Origin: Humibacillus xanthopallidus
GTDB lineage: Bacteria > Actinomycetota > Actinomycetes > Actinomycetales > Dermatophilaceae
NCBI RefSeq assembly: GCF_006717145.1
Contig: NZ_VFQF01000001.1
Location: 1,488,001 to 1,552,000 of the forward strand
Length of the DNA stretch: 64,000 bases
Direction: 5' to 3'
Below, piece by piece: positions 1-12,543 of this stretch. The position numbers were made by a program, and so were the translations under genes. How positions within the stretch are numbered: position 1 is the stretch's first letter; every line of letters starts with the position of its first letter. The notes beneath the pieces were generated by a model that saw only the letters and a list, made by a program, of their open reading frames with translations, had not been told where the DNA came from and ran no database searches.

Positions 1-1233
1 GGGGTCGAGGCGGTGGCGAACGTCGACCTCGACGACGGCACTGCCCATGGCGAGGTGCGAGAGCTCCTCGGAGACGCGAGCCCCGAAGTCGGCGGCGGCG
101 AGGCGGCGCATCTGCGAGAGCTCGATCGACGCGGCGACGAGCTCGTCGCGCAGCTGCGCGACCTCCGCCTCGAGAGCGGTGACGCGGTCGTCGGCCCGCA
201 CGAGCGTGTCGAGCCGCGCGGCAGCGCGACCCGACCAGTCGAGGACCTCGTCGACCGTCTCGCCGTACTTGCGCGTGAGCCCCGCGAGGGTCGCCCGGCG
301 CTCCTGGACGTAGCCGAGCCGACCGGGGTCGATCTCGATGTCGTCGAGGTAGGCCGTGAGGTCGGCGGCCAGCTCGCCGACGAGGGTGCCGACCTCGTGG
401 AGCCGCTCGTCGAGACTGCGCAGGGCCTCGTCGTGCAGCGCGCCGGGGGCCAGCGCCGAACGTGCCGAGCCGATGAGGTCACGGGCACTGCTGACGGGCT
501 CACCGGCATACTCGTCGCCGGAGAGGTCGGAGAGCGCCTGGCTCGCTGCGAGCCGAAGCGTGTCGGCGTGGGCGAGCCGCTCGTCCTCGGCGCGCAGGGC
601 GAGGTCCTCACCGGGCTGCGGGTTGACGGCCTCGATCTCCTCGAGGGAGGCCGTCAGCGAGTCGATCTCACGGGCCCGTTCGCGAGCCTCCGCGACGAGG
701 CGGGCGTGCTCGCGGTCGGCGGCCCGCCACGTCTCGTAGAGCTCGCCGACGGTGTCGCGCCGGCTCGCGAGCTCGCGCCCGCCGAAGTCGTCGAGCACCT
801 CGCGGTGGGCATCGCCCTGGCGCAGGCGCCACTGGTCGGCCTGGCCGTGCACGGCCACGAGCATCTCGCCGAGCTCGGCGAGCACTCCGACGGGCGCGGT
901 GCGCCCGCCGACATGGGCACGAGAACGGCCTGCGGCAGCGATGCTGCGAGCGATCACGAGCTCTCCCTCGTCGTGCTCGGCGCCCGCCTCCGCGGCGCGC
1001 ACGAGGGCGGGGTGGCCGAGGGGCAGCTGGACGACACCCTCGACGAGTGCGGAGTCGGAGCCGGTGCGCACGAGGCTCGAGTCGGCTCGCTCGCCGAGCA
1101 GCAGGCCGAGGCCCGACACGACCATCGTCTTGCCGGCGCCGGTCTCGCCCGTGAGCACGTTGAGCCCCGGGCTCAGCTCGAGCAGGGCGTCGTCGATGAC
1201 ACCGACGCCCCGGATCCTCATCTGGCTGAACAC
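1..1233 (-). CDS. recN: DNA repair protein RecN, C-terminus cut by window edge
   Basis: SMC-like ATPase of recombinational double-strand-break repair. About 411 N-terminal residues are visible of the roughly 570 usual for the family. They begin MFSQMRIRGVGVIDDALLEL, followed by the Walker A segment NVLTGETGAGKTMVV near residue 30, then a long charged coiled-coil region rich in Glu, Arg and Leu (for example REREIDSLTASLEEIEAVNP). I chose the GTG at 1233, which gives the full conserved N-terminus; the alternative ATG at 1221 would lose four residues. The gene starts 9 bases after the nadK stop and is the last visible gene of the tlyA-nadK-recN operon, an order common in actinobacteria. The Walker B and D-loop lie outside the window. 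Confidence 0.93.
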   Translation of the reverse strand, partial: MFSQMRIRGVGVIDDALLELSPGLNVLTGETGAGKTMVVSGLGLLLGERADSSLVRTGSDSALVEGVVQLPLGHPALVRAAEAGAEHDEGELVIARSIAAAGRSRAHVGGRTAPVGVLAELGEMLVAVHGQADQWRLRQGDAHREVLDDFGGRELASRRDTVGELYETWRAADREHARLVAEARERAREIDSLTASLEEIEAVNPQPGEDLALRAEDERLAHADTLRLAASQALSDLSGDEYAGEPVSSARDLIGSARSALAPGALHDEALRSLDERLHEVGTLVGELAADLTAYLDDIEIDPGRLGYVQERRATLAGLTRKYGETVDEVLDWSGRAAARLDTLVRADDRVTALEAEVAQLRDELVAASIELSQMRRLAAADFGARVSEELSHLAMGSAVVEVDVRHRLDP

Positions 1234-1242
1234 GGGTCCACC

Positions 1243-2226
1243 TTAGGGTCGGGCACCTGCAGCGTGGCTCGCGTCGTCCCCTGCCACGCCGGTATGCCGT
1301 CCGGCTGGCTGCCCGGGAGCGGTCACCGGGTGGCCGTTGCCCCGCCAGCCGGCGACCGACAGGTCGAACTTCGCGACGAGACGGTCCGTGAACGGGGCTC
1401 GGGTGAGGCGGGCCAGGCGGATGGGCCGGGTGCCGCGGCGGACCTCGATGCGAGCGCCCGGCGGCAGGTCGACGTGTCGCCGCCCGTCGCACCACATGAC
1501 GCCGGAGCCCTCGTTGGCGGCCTTGATCTCGACGGCGAGGTGGCTGTCGGGCCCGAGGACGAGCGGGCGGGAGAAGAGGGCGTGGGCGGCACTGGGCACG
1601 ACGAGGATGGCCTCGACCTGCGGCCAGACGACGGGGCCACCCGCCGAGAAGGCGTAGGCCGTCGACCCGGTCGGCGTGGCGACGATGACCCCGTCGCAGC
1701 CCCACGTCGACAGTGGCCGGGCGTCCACCTCGAGCGTGACCTCGAGCATCCGCTCGCGAGCGGCCTTCTCGACACTCACCTCGTTGAGCGCCCAGCTGCT
1801 GGCGATGAGCTCGCCGTCGAGCTTGGCGTCGACGTGGAGCGTCATGCGCTCCTCGACGGCGTAGTCGCTGCGCGCGATGTGGTCGACCGTGGCGTCGAGG
1901 TCGTCGCGCTCGGCCTCGGCGAGGAAGCCGACGTGCCCGAGGTTGACCCCCAGCAGGGGTGCGTCGACCCGGCGGGCGAACTCCGCCCCCCGAAGGATCG
2001 TGCCGTCGCCGCCGAGGACGACGACGAGGTCGCAGCCCTCGGCGGCCTGCTCCTGCACGCGCGCCACGTGGACGCGGGCACTGTCCTTGAGGTCGAGGGC
2101 GCGCGCCTCGTCGGCCTGGAGCGACACGTCGATGCCGAGACCCGTCAGGCGCTGGATGACGCCCTTGGCCACGGTGAGGGCCTCGGGTCGACGGGGGTGC
2201 GCGACGAGCAGGATGCGGCGACTCAC
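1243..2226 (-). CDS. nadK: NAD kinase
   Basis: ATP- or polyphosphate-dependent kinase that makes NADP from NAD in the cytoplasm. The GGDGT motif that defines the family is at residues 72-76 (VVVLGGDGTILRGAE), followed by the NLGHVGFLAE segment. The nucleotide-binding ATPTGSTAYAFSAGGP segment is further on. The protein has 327 residues. It carries a tail of about 20 residues (ending DDASHAAGARP) after the normal end near SVAGWRGNG, and this tail contains one of the GGTATGCC repeats described in the findings. Its GTG start overlaps the tlyA stop by four bases (GTGA), so translation is probably coupled. Confidence 0.95.
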   Translation of the reverse strand: MSRRILLVAHPRRPEALTVAKGVIQRLTGLGIDVSLQADEARALDLKDSARVHVARVQEQAAEGCDLVVVLGGDGTILRGAEFARRVDAPLLGVNLGHVGFLAEAERDDLDATVDHIARSDYAVEERMTLHVDAKLDGELIASSWALNEVSVEKAARERMLEVTLEVDARPLSTWGCDGVIVATPTGSTAYAFSAGGPVVWPQVEAILVVPSAAHALFSRPLVLGPDSHLAVEIKAANEGSGVMWCDGRRHVDLPPGARIEVRRGTRPIRLARLTRAPFTDRLVAKFDLSVAGWRGNGHPVTAPGQPAGRHTGVAGDDASHAAGARP

Positions 2227-3023
2227 GGATCTCCTCCCAGGTCGATGGCTCCCAGCATGTCATCCGGGTCCGACGGCGTGGCGCCGGGGCCTGCAGGTCT
2301 CAGCCACATGAGGAACTCCCGGTTACCCTCTCCCCCGGCGATCGGGCTGGCGATCGCGCCCTGGAGGTCCAGCCCGACGCCGGTCGCGACGTCGACGACG
2401 CTCCGCAGGACCCGGCGCCGCTCGTGCACCGAGGTGACCACGCCCGTCCGGCTCAGGCGCTCGCGGCCGACCTCGAACTGCGGCTTGACGAGCACGACGA
2501 GGTCGCCGTCGTCACGCACGAGGGCGCGCAACGGGGCGAGGACCACGGTGAGCGAGATGAAGCTGAGGTCGGCCACGACGAGGTCGAAGGGGCCGCCGAG
2601 CGCGGCCGCATCGACATCGCGCACGTTCGTGCCCGGCAGGTCGGTCACCCGCGGGTCCGCAGCCACCTCGGCGGCGAGCTGGCCGTGGCCGACGTCGAGC
2701 GCCGTGACGTGAGCGGCACCGTGCTCGAGCAGCACCTGGGTGAACCCGCCGGTGCTCGCGCCGACGTCGACGCAGCGCCGGCCCTCGACCGCGACCGGCC
2801 AGGTCTCGAGGGCGTGGAGCAACTTGAGCGCGGCGCGACCGACCCACTTCTCCGGTGGCTGGGTGAGCACGATCGAGGCGTCCGCCCCCACGGGCTGGGC
2901 CGGCTTCGTCGCGGGCCGCGCTTCGACGAGGACGACGCCGGCGTCGACGAGCTCACGCGCCTGGCCGCGCGACCGGGCAAGGCCCCGCGCCACGAGCTCG
3001 GCGTCGAGTCGGCGTGCGGTCAC
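2223..3023 (-). CDS. tlyA: TlyA family rRNA 2'-O-methyltransferase (hemolysin-like)
   Basis: In mycobacteria TlyA methylates the 2'-OH of one cytidine in 16S and one in 23S rRNA, and its loss gives capreomycin resistance. The 266-residue protein has an N-terminal S4-like RNA-binding domain (RLDAELVARGLARSRGQA, residues 5-22) and a Rossmann methyltransferase domain with SAM motif DVGASTGGFTQVLL at about 86-99. The sequence KPQFEVGRE later on is typical of the family. The GTG start at 3023 overlaps the upstream stop (GTGA). The gene is followed by nadK and recN as in M. tuberculosis. The rRNA substrate is taken from the family and is not shown by this sequence. Confidence 0.93.
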   Translation of the reverse strand: MTARRLDAELVARGLARSRGQARELVDAGVVLVEARPATKPAQPVGADASIVLTQPPEKWVGRAALKLLHALETWPVAVEGRRCVDVGASTGGFTQVLLEHGAAHVTALDVGHGQLAAEVAADPRVTDLPGTNVRDVDAAALGGPFDLVVADLSFISLTVVLAPLRALVRDDGDLVVLVKPQFEVGRERLSRTGVVTSVHERRRVLRSVVDVATGVGLDLQGAIASPIAGGEGNREFLMWLRPAGPGATPSDPDDMLGAIDLGGDP

Positions 3024-3328
3024 GCGCCACCGAGGTCGCTGAGGCGGCCCTGGAGCACGCGATGGGCGCGCTCACCGGCGTCGATGCGCTCGGCCAGCGA
3101 CCCGGCCTCCGCTGCCGCGAGCTCGATCATGGCCGCGTCGACGACGGCATCGCCGGTGGTCGGGGCGGTCGGCACGTCTCGTTCACCCGCTCCGGGGTAT
3201 GCCGGCTCGTCCGTCCCGGCCTCGCCCTGGCTGGCGTCGTGGCTGACACCGTTGGCGTCACCCTCGGGCTGGTCCTCGGGCTGGTCCTCGGGGTCGGGCT
3301 GGTCGGCGTGCGGGTCGAGGGGCTCCAT
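3020..3328 (-). CDS. small acidic hypothetical protein between HAD phosphatase and tlyA
   Basis: I do not recognise a domain. The first half is rich in Asp, Pro, Glu and Gln (HADQPDPEDQPEDQPEGDAN) and looks disordered. The last 45 residues can form an amphipathic helix (VDAAMIELAAAEAGSLAERI). The frame is also open to a GTG at 3358, but the ATG at 3328 has a good Shine-Dalgarno (CCAGGAG six bases upstream), so I start there (102 residues). Its stop overlaps the tlyA start, making it part of the same operon. Small proteins of this kind occupy the same slot in other actinobacteria. No function is proposed. Confidence 0.7.
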   Translation of the reverse strand: MEPLDPHADQPDPEDQPEDQPEGDANGVSHDASQGEAGTDEPAYPGAGERDVPTAPTTGDAVVDAAMIELAAAEAGSLAERIDAGERAHRVLQGRLSDLGGA

Positions 3329-3391
3329 CTCGGTCTCCTGGATCGGGCGTGGTTCCACGCAGTCACGCTACCTGCCCGCGGAGACGTCCGG

Positions 3392-4507
3392 TCACCCGCC
3401 GGCGGCTGCGTCCATCAGGTCGTCGAGGACGGCTCCCCCGGCCTGCAGTGCCGACGTGGCCGAGCTGGCCGCCTCGTCACCGGCGCGGTCCGAGGCATCT
3501 CCGTCGGCTCGGCGGTCTCGGAGCTCGATCAGGGCGGCGAGGCCCGCGCGCATCGCCTCGATGGGCTCGGCGTCACCTCGCTCGATGGTGAGGACGCCGT
3601 CTTCGAGACTGGCGGTGGCGGACGCGCAACGCCAGGTGCCCTCGTGGGGCGACGGGACGGCATACGGCTGCAGGAGCTCGGACAGGGAGGCGATGACGAA
3701 GGTGGGGTCGAGGTCTGTGTCGAGCAGCGCGCTGGGGCGGTCGACCCCGGTCAGCACCCAGGCGGAGTCGAGCCCGGCCGCCCGCGCGCCTGCGATGTCG
3801 GTGTCGAGGCGGTCACCCACCGCGAGCGTGCGTTGCGGGGCTGTGCCGAGACGGTCGACCGCGAGCTCGTAGAGCGGCGACTGCGGCTTGCCCGCGACCG
3901 CAACGGGCTCCTGCCCGGTCGCGGTGCGCAGCAGGTCGACGTAGGCGCCGTTGCCGGGGGCGGTTCCCCACTGGAGCGGCAGCGTCGTGTCACCGTTCGT
4001 GACCACCCAGACGGCGCCCTCCTCGATGAGGCGGGCGGCGACCTCGAAGTCGGCGACCGTCAGCTGCCGCCCGAGTCCTTGCAGGACGGCAGTGGCGCCC
4101 CGGCTAGCGGCCTCGGAGGGCGCCACGGGTTCCAGACCGGCCCGGGTCAGGGCCCAGGCGACACCTTCACCGCCGAGAGCGAGCACCGGGCTGCCTGCCG
4201 CGACGTGCTCGGCGGTGATCGCCGCTCCGGCCTCGGCGCTCGTGACGACGTCGGCGTTGCGCGCCGGAGCTCCGAGGCGCCGAAGGTGCTCGGCGACCTC
4301 GGAGGGCACACGGGACGCGTTGTTGGTCGCATAGAGCACGCGGACGCCTCGGGCGGCCATGTCCTGGAGGGCAGTTGGCGCACCGGGCACCTCCCCGTCG
4401 CCGCGGTAGACAACGCCGTCGAGGTCGCACACGATCGCGTCGTACGAGGCGATCGGGACGGCGGCCCGGCCGTCGAGCCGATCCGCGACCTCGGGCGTGT
4501 CCGTCAT
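3392..4507 (-). CDS. HAD-IIA family sugar/nucleotide phosphatase
   Basis: Phosphatase of the HAD superfamily, subfamily IIA (NagD/4-nitrophenylphosphatase type). The nucleophile motif DAIVCDLDGVVYRG lies near residues 24-37 and contains the DxD pair. YATNNAS is the motif II Thr/Ser region, and the C-terminal GDRLDTDIAGARAAG supplies the acidic motif IV. After the catalytic part comes an Ala-rich extension of about 100 residues of unknown role. The open frame runs far upstream through the repeat gene in another frame. The real start is the ATG at 4507 (MTDTPEVADR), 13 bases after the upstream stop. The physiological substrate cannot be told from the sequence. It is the counterpart of the HAD gene two places before tlyA in mycobacteria. 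Confidence 0.88.
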   Translation of the reverse strand: MTDTPEVADRLDGRAAVPIASYDAIVCDLDGVVYRGDGEVPGAPTALQDMAARGVRVLYATNNASRVPSEVAEHLRRLGAPARNADVVTSAEAGAAITAEHVAAGSPVLALGGEGVAWALTRAGLEPVAPSEAASRGATAVLQGLGRQLTVADFEVAARLIEEGAVWVVTNGDTTLPLQWGTAPGNGAYVDLLRTATGQEPVAVAGKPQSPLYELAVDRLGTAPQRTLAVGDRLDTDIAGARAAGLDSAWVLTGVDRPSALLDTDLDPTFVIASLSELLQPYAVPSPHEGTWRCASATASLEDGVLTIERGDAEPIEAMRAGLAALIELRDRRADGDASDRAGDEAASSATSALQAGGAVLDDLMDAAAGG

Positions 4508-4520
4508 CCGAGGCGCCGGC

Positions 4521-6479
4521 TCAGTGATCGTTGCCGGACGTGAGCTCGTCCTCGTCAGGGTCGTCCTCATCGGAGTCGTCCTCATCGGAGTCGTCCTCAT
4601 CGGAGTCGTCCTCATCGGAGTCGTCCTCATCGGAGTCGTCCTCATCGGAGTCGTCCTCATCGGAGTCGTCCTCATCGGAGTCGTCCTCATCGGAGTCGAC
4701 GTCCTCGACCACGTCGCCGGAGACCTCGTCGTCGTCCTCGAGGAGGTCGGTGAGGTCGACGCCGTCCAGCTCGTCGAGGCGCTCCGCCGCGTCGGTCGTG
4801 AGCTCGTGGTCGGCGTCCACGGCACGTGAGAACCAGTCGCGGGCGACGTCCACGTGACCCGCGGCCAGCTGTGCGTCCGCGTAGGCGTAGTAGATGCGGG
4901 CAGCCGACGGACGGTTGGGGTTGATCCGCTTGACGATGTCACTGAGCCCTGCGACCGCTGCGTCGAGCTGACCGAGGTCGCGGCGGATGCCGGACACGAC
5001 GATCGCGAGCTCGACCTTGTCGTCGATGGCCAGACCCTCGGCCTCGGGGCTCTGCGCGAGCTCGAGCGCCTTGTCGTGGCGGCCGAGGGCACGCTCGCAG
5101 TCAACCATGAGCGGGATGAGGTGGTTGGAGCCGGAGAGGCGGCGCACGGTGCGGAACTCCCCCAGCGCACGGGCCCAGTCCCCGAGCCGGTAGGCGACGA
5201 GGCCCAGCGCCTCACGCGCGGCCGGCACACGCCCAGCGCGGCGGACGGCCGTCTCGGCGTGGGCGAGGGCGGCTTCCGGCTCGACGTCGAGCAGCTCGGA
5301 AACCATGACGAGGTGCTGTGCGACGCCCTCGGCGTTCTCCTTGGAGAGGGTGCGCAGCTGGCTCTTCACGGCGCGGTCGACCTCGTGGCCCGTGACTCCC
5401 TCACGAATTCTGGGCTCGGGCAGGCGGGGCGACTTCGGAGTCAGGCGGCTGCCGCCGACCCGCTCCCCGTCCTGGGGACGGCCCGTGCCACCACGGGGTC
5501 GGTCATCGCGCCGCGGACCTCGGTCGTCGCCACGGCTGGAAGAGCGACGGTCGTCGGAGCGGTAGCCGCCGCGGTCGTCACGACCGCCCGAGGGGCGGCG
5601 ATCGTCTGAGCGGTAGCCGCCGCGGTCGCCAGAGGGACGTGAGTCGTTGGAGCGGTAGCCGCCACGGTCGTCACGACCGCCCGAGGGGCGGCGGTCGTCT
5701 GAGCGGTAGCCGCCGCGGTCGCCAGAGGGACGTGAGTCGTTGGAGCGGTAGCCGCCACGGTCGTCACGACCGCCCGAGGGGCGGCGGTCGTCTGAGCGGT
5801 AGCCGCCGCGGTCGCCAGAGGGACGTGAGTCGTTGGAGCGGTAGCCGCCACGGTCATCACGGCTGCCCGAGGAGCGGCGATCGTCCGATCGGTAGCCACC
5901 ACGGTCATCACGGCTGCCCGAGGAGCGGCGGTCATCGGAGCGGTAACCGCCGCGGTCATCACGACCACCCGAGGAGCGGCGATCGTCCGATCGGTAGCCA
6001 CCACGGTCATCACGGCTGCCCGAGGAGCGGCGGTCATCGGAGCGGTAACCGCCGCGGTCATCACGACCACCCGAGGAGCGGCGGTCATCCGATCGGTAGC
6101 CACCACGGTCATCACGACCACCCGAGGAGCGGCGATCATCCGATCGGTAGCCACCACGGTCATCACGACCACCCGAGGAGCGACGATCATCCGATCGGTA
6201 GCCACCACGGTCATCACGACCACCCGAGGAGCGGCGGTCATCCGATCGGTAGCCACCACGGTCATCACGACCACCCGAGGAGCGACGGTCATCGGAGCGG
6301 TGGCCACCACGGTCATCGGAGCGGGAGCCCCCACGGTCGTCGCGTCGGTCACCCTTGCCAGAGCCGGTCGAACGCGGAGCACCCGACCGCCCCGAGCCGG
6401 CACCCGCGTCGCGGTGGGAGCCTCGTCCCTGCCCGTCGCCTCGGTCGTCTCGGCTCTTGTTGCCGTCGTGGTCACTCAT
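4521..6479 (-). CDS. RGGY-repeat / TPR-like / acidic-tail protein
   Basis: A 652-residue protein in three parts. Residues about 50-320 are tandem copies of a 17-residue unit (RSDDRRSSGGRDDRGGY) or a 14-residue variant (RSNDSRPSGDRGGY), with about 15 RGGY motifs; this is a disordered, charge-patterned RGG-like region. Residues about 355-590 are an Ala/Leu-rich helical domain resembling tetratricopeptide repeats (for example AREALGLVAYRLGDWARALGEF, here given in two overlapping halves: AREALGLVAYRLGD and LGDWARALGEF). The C-terminus is nine copies of SDEDD and ends LTSGNDH. The ATG start has the ribosome site GGAAGGA. The TPR core matches the position of a TPR gene upstream of the HAD gene in mycobacteria, so the core is probably ancestral and both repeat ends are expansions. 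RNA or protein binding is an inference from the RGG and acidic composition. Confidence 0.85.
   Translation of the reverse strand: MSDHDGNKSRDDRGDGQGRGSHRDAGAGSGRSGAPRSTGSGKGDRRDDRGGSRSDDRGGHRSDDRRSSGGRDDRGGYRSDDRRSSGGRDDRGGYRSDDRRSSGGRDDRGGYRSDDRRSSGGRDDRGGYRSDDRRSSGGRDDRGGYRSDDRRSSGSRDDRGGYRSDDRRSSGGRDDRGGYRSDDRRSSGSRDDRGGYRSDDRRSSGSRDDRGGYRSNDSRPSGDRGGYRSDDRRPSGGRDDRGGYRSNDSRPSGDRGGYRSDDRRPSGGRDDRGGYRSNDSRPSGDRGGYRSDDRRPSGGRDDRGGYRSDDRRSSSRGDDRGPRRDDRPRGGTGRPQDGERVGGSRLTPKSPRLPEPRIREGVTGHEVDRAVKSQLRTLSKENAEGVAQHLVMVSELLDVEPEAALAHAETAVRRAGRVPAAREALGLVAYRLGDWARALGEFRTVRRLSGSNHLIPLMVDCERALGRHDKALELAQSPEAEGLAIDDKVELAIVVSGIRRDLGQLDAAVAGLSDIVKRINPNRPSAARIYYAYADAQLAAGHVDVARDWFSRAVDADHELTTDAAERLDELDGVDLTDLLEDDDEVSGDVVEDVDSDEDDSDEDDSDEDDSDEDDSDEDDSDEDDSDEDDSDEDDSDEDDPDEDELTSGNDH
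4562..4699 (-). repeat. 15-bp tandem repeat encoding (SDEDD)n
   Basis: About nine near-identical copies of the 15-bp unit cggagtcgtcctcat (plus strand) lie in frame inside the repeat protein gene and encode its acidic tail. Because the unit is a multiple of three, gain or loss of copies keeps the frame, so length variation between strains is plausible. Confidence 0.9.
5590..6300 (-). repeat. 51/42-bp tandem repeats encoding the RGGY units
   Basis: Around 15 in-frame units of 51 bp or 42 bp fill this stretch. The 42-bp type alternates with the 51-bp type toward the C-terminal side of the block (about 5600-5850), and the pure 51-bp type fills the rest. Silent differences between units (cggtcgtcacgaccgcc versus cggtcatcacgaccacc) show that blocks were duplicated at different times. 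There is no spacer diversity, so this is not a CRISPR array. Confidence 0.9.
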
Positions 6480-6535
6480 GTCTGTATCCTTCCGCGCCGA
6501 GCTGTCTCGGCGCCACCTTCACCTGGTCGGCAAAC

Positions 6536-6586
6536 AAAAAGAGAGCGCCCCAGTCGGATCAGTGAAGTTCCGTCTGGGGCGCTCTC
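6536..6586 (-). terminator. intrinsic terminator of the rRNA operon
   Basis: Just beyond the 5S gene is a perfect 13-bp stem (GAGAGCGCCCCAG paired with CTGGGGCGCTCTC, loop about 20 bases), followed on the minus strand by TTTTT. It is the strongest intrinsic terminator in the window. Only 56 bases separate it from the next start codon at 6479. Confidence 0.92.
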
Positions 6587-6599
6587 GTTTCAAAGTATG

Positions 6600-6717
6600 T
6601 CCGGCTGCGTCCTACTCTCCCACACCGTCACCAGTGCAGTACCATCGGCGCTGAAGGGCTTAGCTTCCGGGTTCGGAATGGAGCCGGGCGTTTCCCCTTC
6701 GCTATGGCAGCCGTAAC
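6600..6717 (-). rRNA. rrf: 5S ribosomal RNA
   Basis: About 118 nt. The minus-strand sequence starts GTTACGGCTGCCATAGCG and contains the conserved CCGAACCCGGAAGCTAAG, ending GTAGGACGCAGCCGGAC. It lies about 145 bases after the 23S end, in the usual 16S-23S-5S order. Ends are placed by family similarity and may be off by a few bases. Confidence 0.95.
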
Positions 6718-6861
6718 TCTATGGAGATATCAAGGTCGTGGTTGTTCTGCACCACCCCCCATGCTCCCGGCACACAGTGTGTGCGTGGGGTGTGGGGTGG
6801 TTTGTTTGCAGGACCCGTTTGTATCTCGGGAACTGCACAGTGGACGCGTAGCATCTTTGTA

Positions 6862-11921
<5,060 letters not shown>

Positions 11922-12242
11922 GATGTTCAAACACCCACCACCCCGAAACGAGGCGACAGGCAAAAACATTTGAACCCATGAAGGGCCCGAAACCCAGCTG
12001 AAGTCGAACAACCAGCTCAAAAAGAACTAGGTCATTCAGTTACAACCAAAGGATAATTCGCCCAGAACACCACACAACCACCCAAACGAGTGACCATGCC
12101 GCGCCCCAGAACGAGGTAATTGGCATCGATTATCTGACACGCTGTTGAGTTCTCAAGAATCGGACGCTCTCCCTTGCCAGACCCTGTGGGCCGGGCTCCG
12201 GGGCAACCCTTCAAACTTACCCGCCTCAAGCTTGGGAGTCAA
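11922..12242 (-). promoter_or_regulatory. rrn promoter and leader with boxA-like antiterminator
   Basis: The minus strand shows TTGACT (12237-12242), a 17-base spacer and TAAGTT (12214-12219), a good match to actinobacterial rRNA promoters. Transcription would begin near 12207. At 12141-12160 the leader contains TTCTTGAGAACTCAACAGC, the conserved sequence found ahead of actinobacterial 16S genes and thought to act in Nus-type antitermination. About 220 further bases precede mature 16S and have no gene. Confidence 0.75.
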
Positions 12243-12448
12243 ACTCGCGATCCGCCCTCAGGGCGTCCGAGCCGACCCGCTTGGTTCAGCGGTTCCTGCT
12301 CTCCGAAGCCTACCGGATCAACCGGACTGCTTCGGACTGCTTGCCAACCCCGGGACCGGCCTGCTTCGCGTTGCGATCACTCGCTCCGCCGTGGCGTCCG
12401 TTCCTCCCTGTCGGGCTGACGAAGAGAACATTAACCGGGCCTGGCCGA

Positions 12449-12519
12449 GAAACACAAATCCGCCCTCGCGTGGAGACCCGAAGGGGCGGATCCCGTTGTG
12501 TGACAACGAGATCCGCCCC
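12449..12519 (-). terminator. overlapping terminator hairpins after tyrS
   Basis: Three copies of GATCCGCCC or its complement allow two exclusive hairpins: 12483-12519 (GGGGCGGATC paired with GATCCGCCCC, with an inner GTTGT/ACAAC stem) and 12458-12491 (ATCCGCCC with GGGCGGAT). The second is followed on the minus strand by TTTGTGTTT and is the likelier stop signal. Confidence 0.7.
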
Positions 12520-12543
12520 AGGCGGACGATTCGGAGCCCCTGC

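Noticed and set aside
13-2712. 899-codon open frame on the plus strand
   Set aside because: It is antisense to recN, nadK and tlyA, whose motifs are clear; long antisense frames are expected at this GC content.
4562-6300. CRISPR-like periodic repeats
   Set aside because: Units are directly abutting and in frame, with no unique spacers, no leader and no cas genes.
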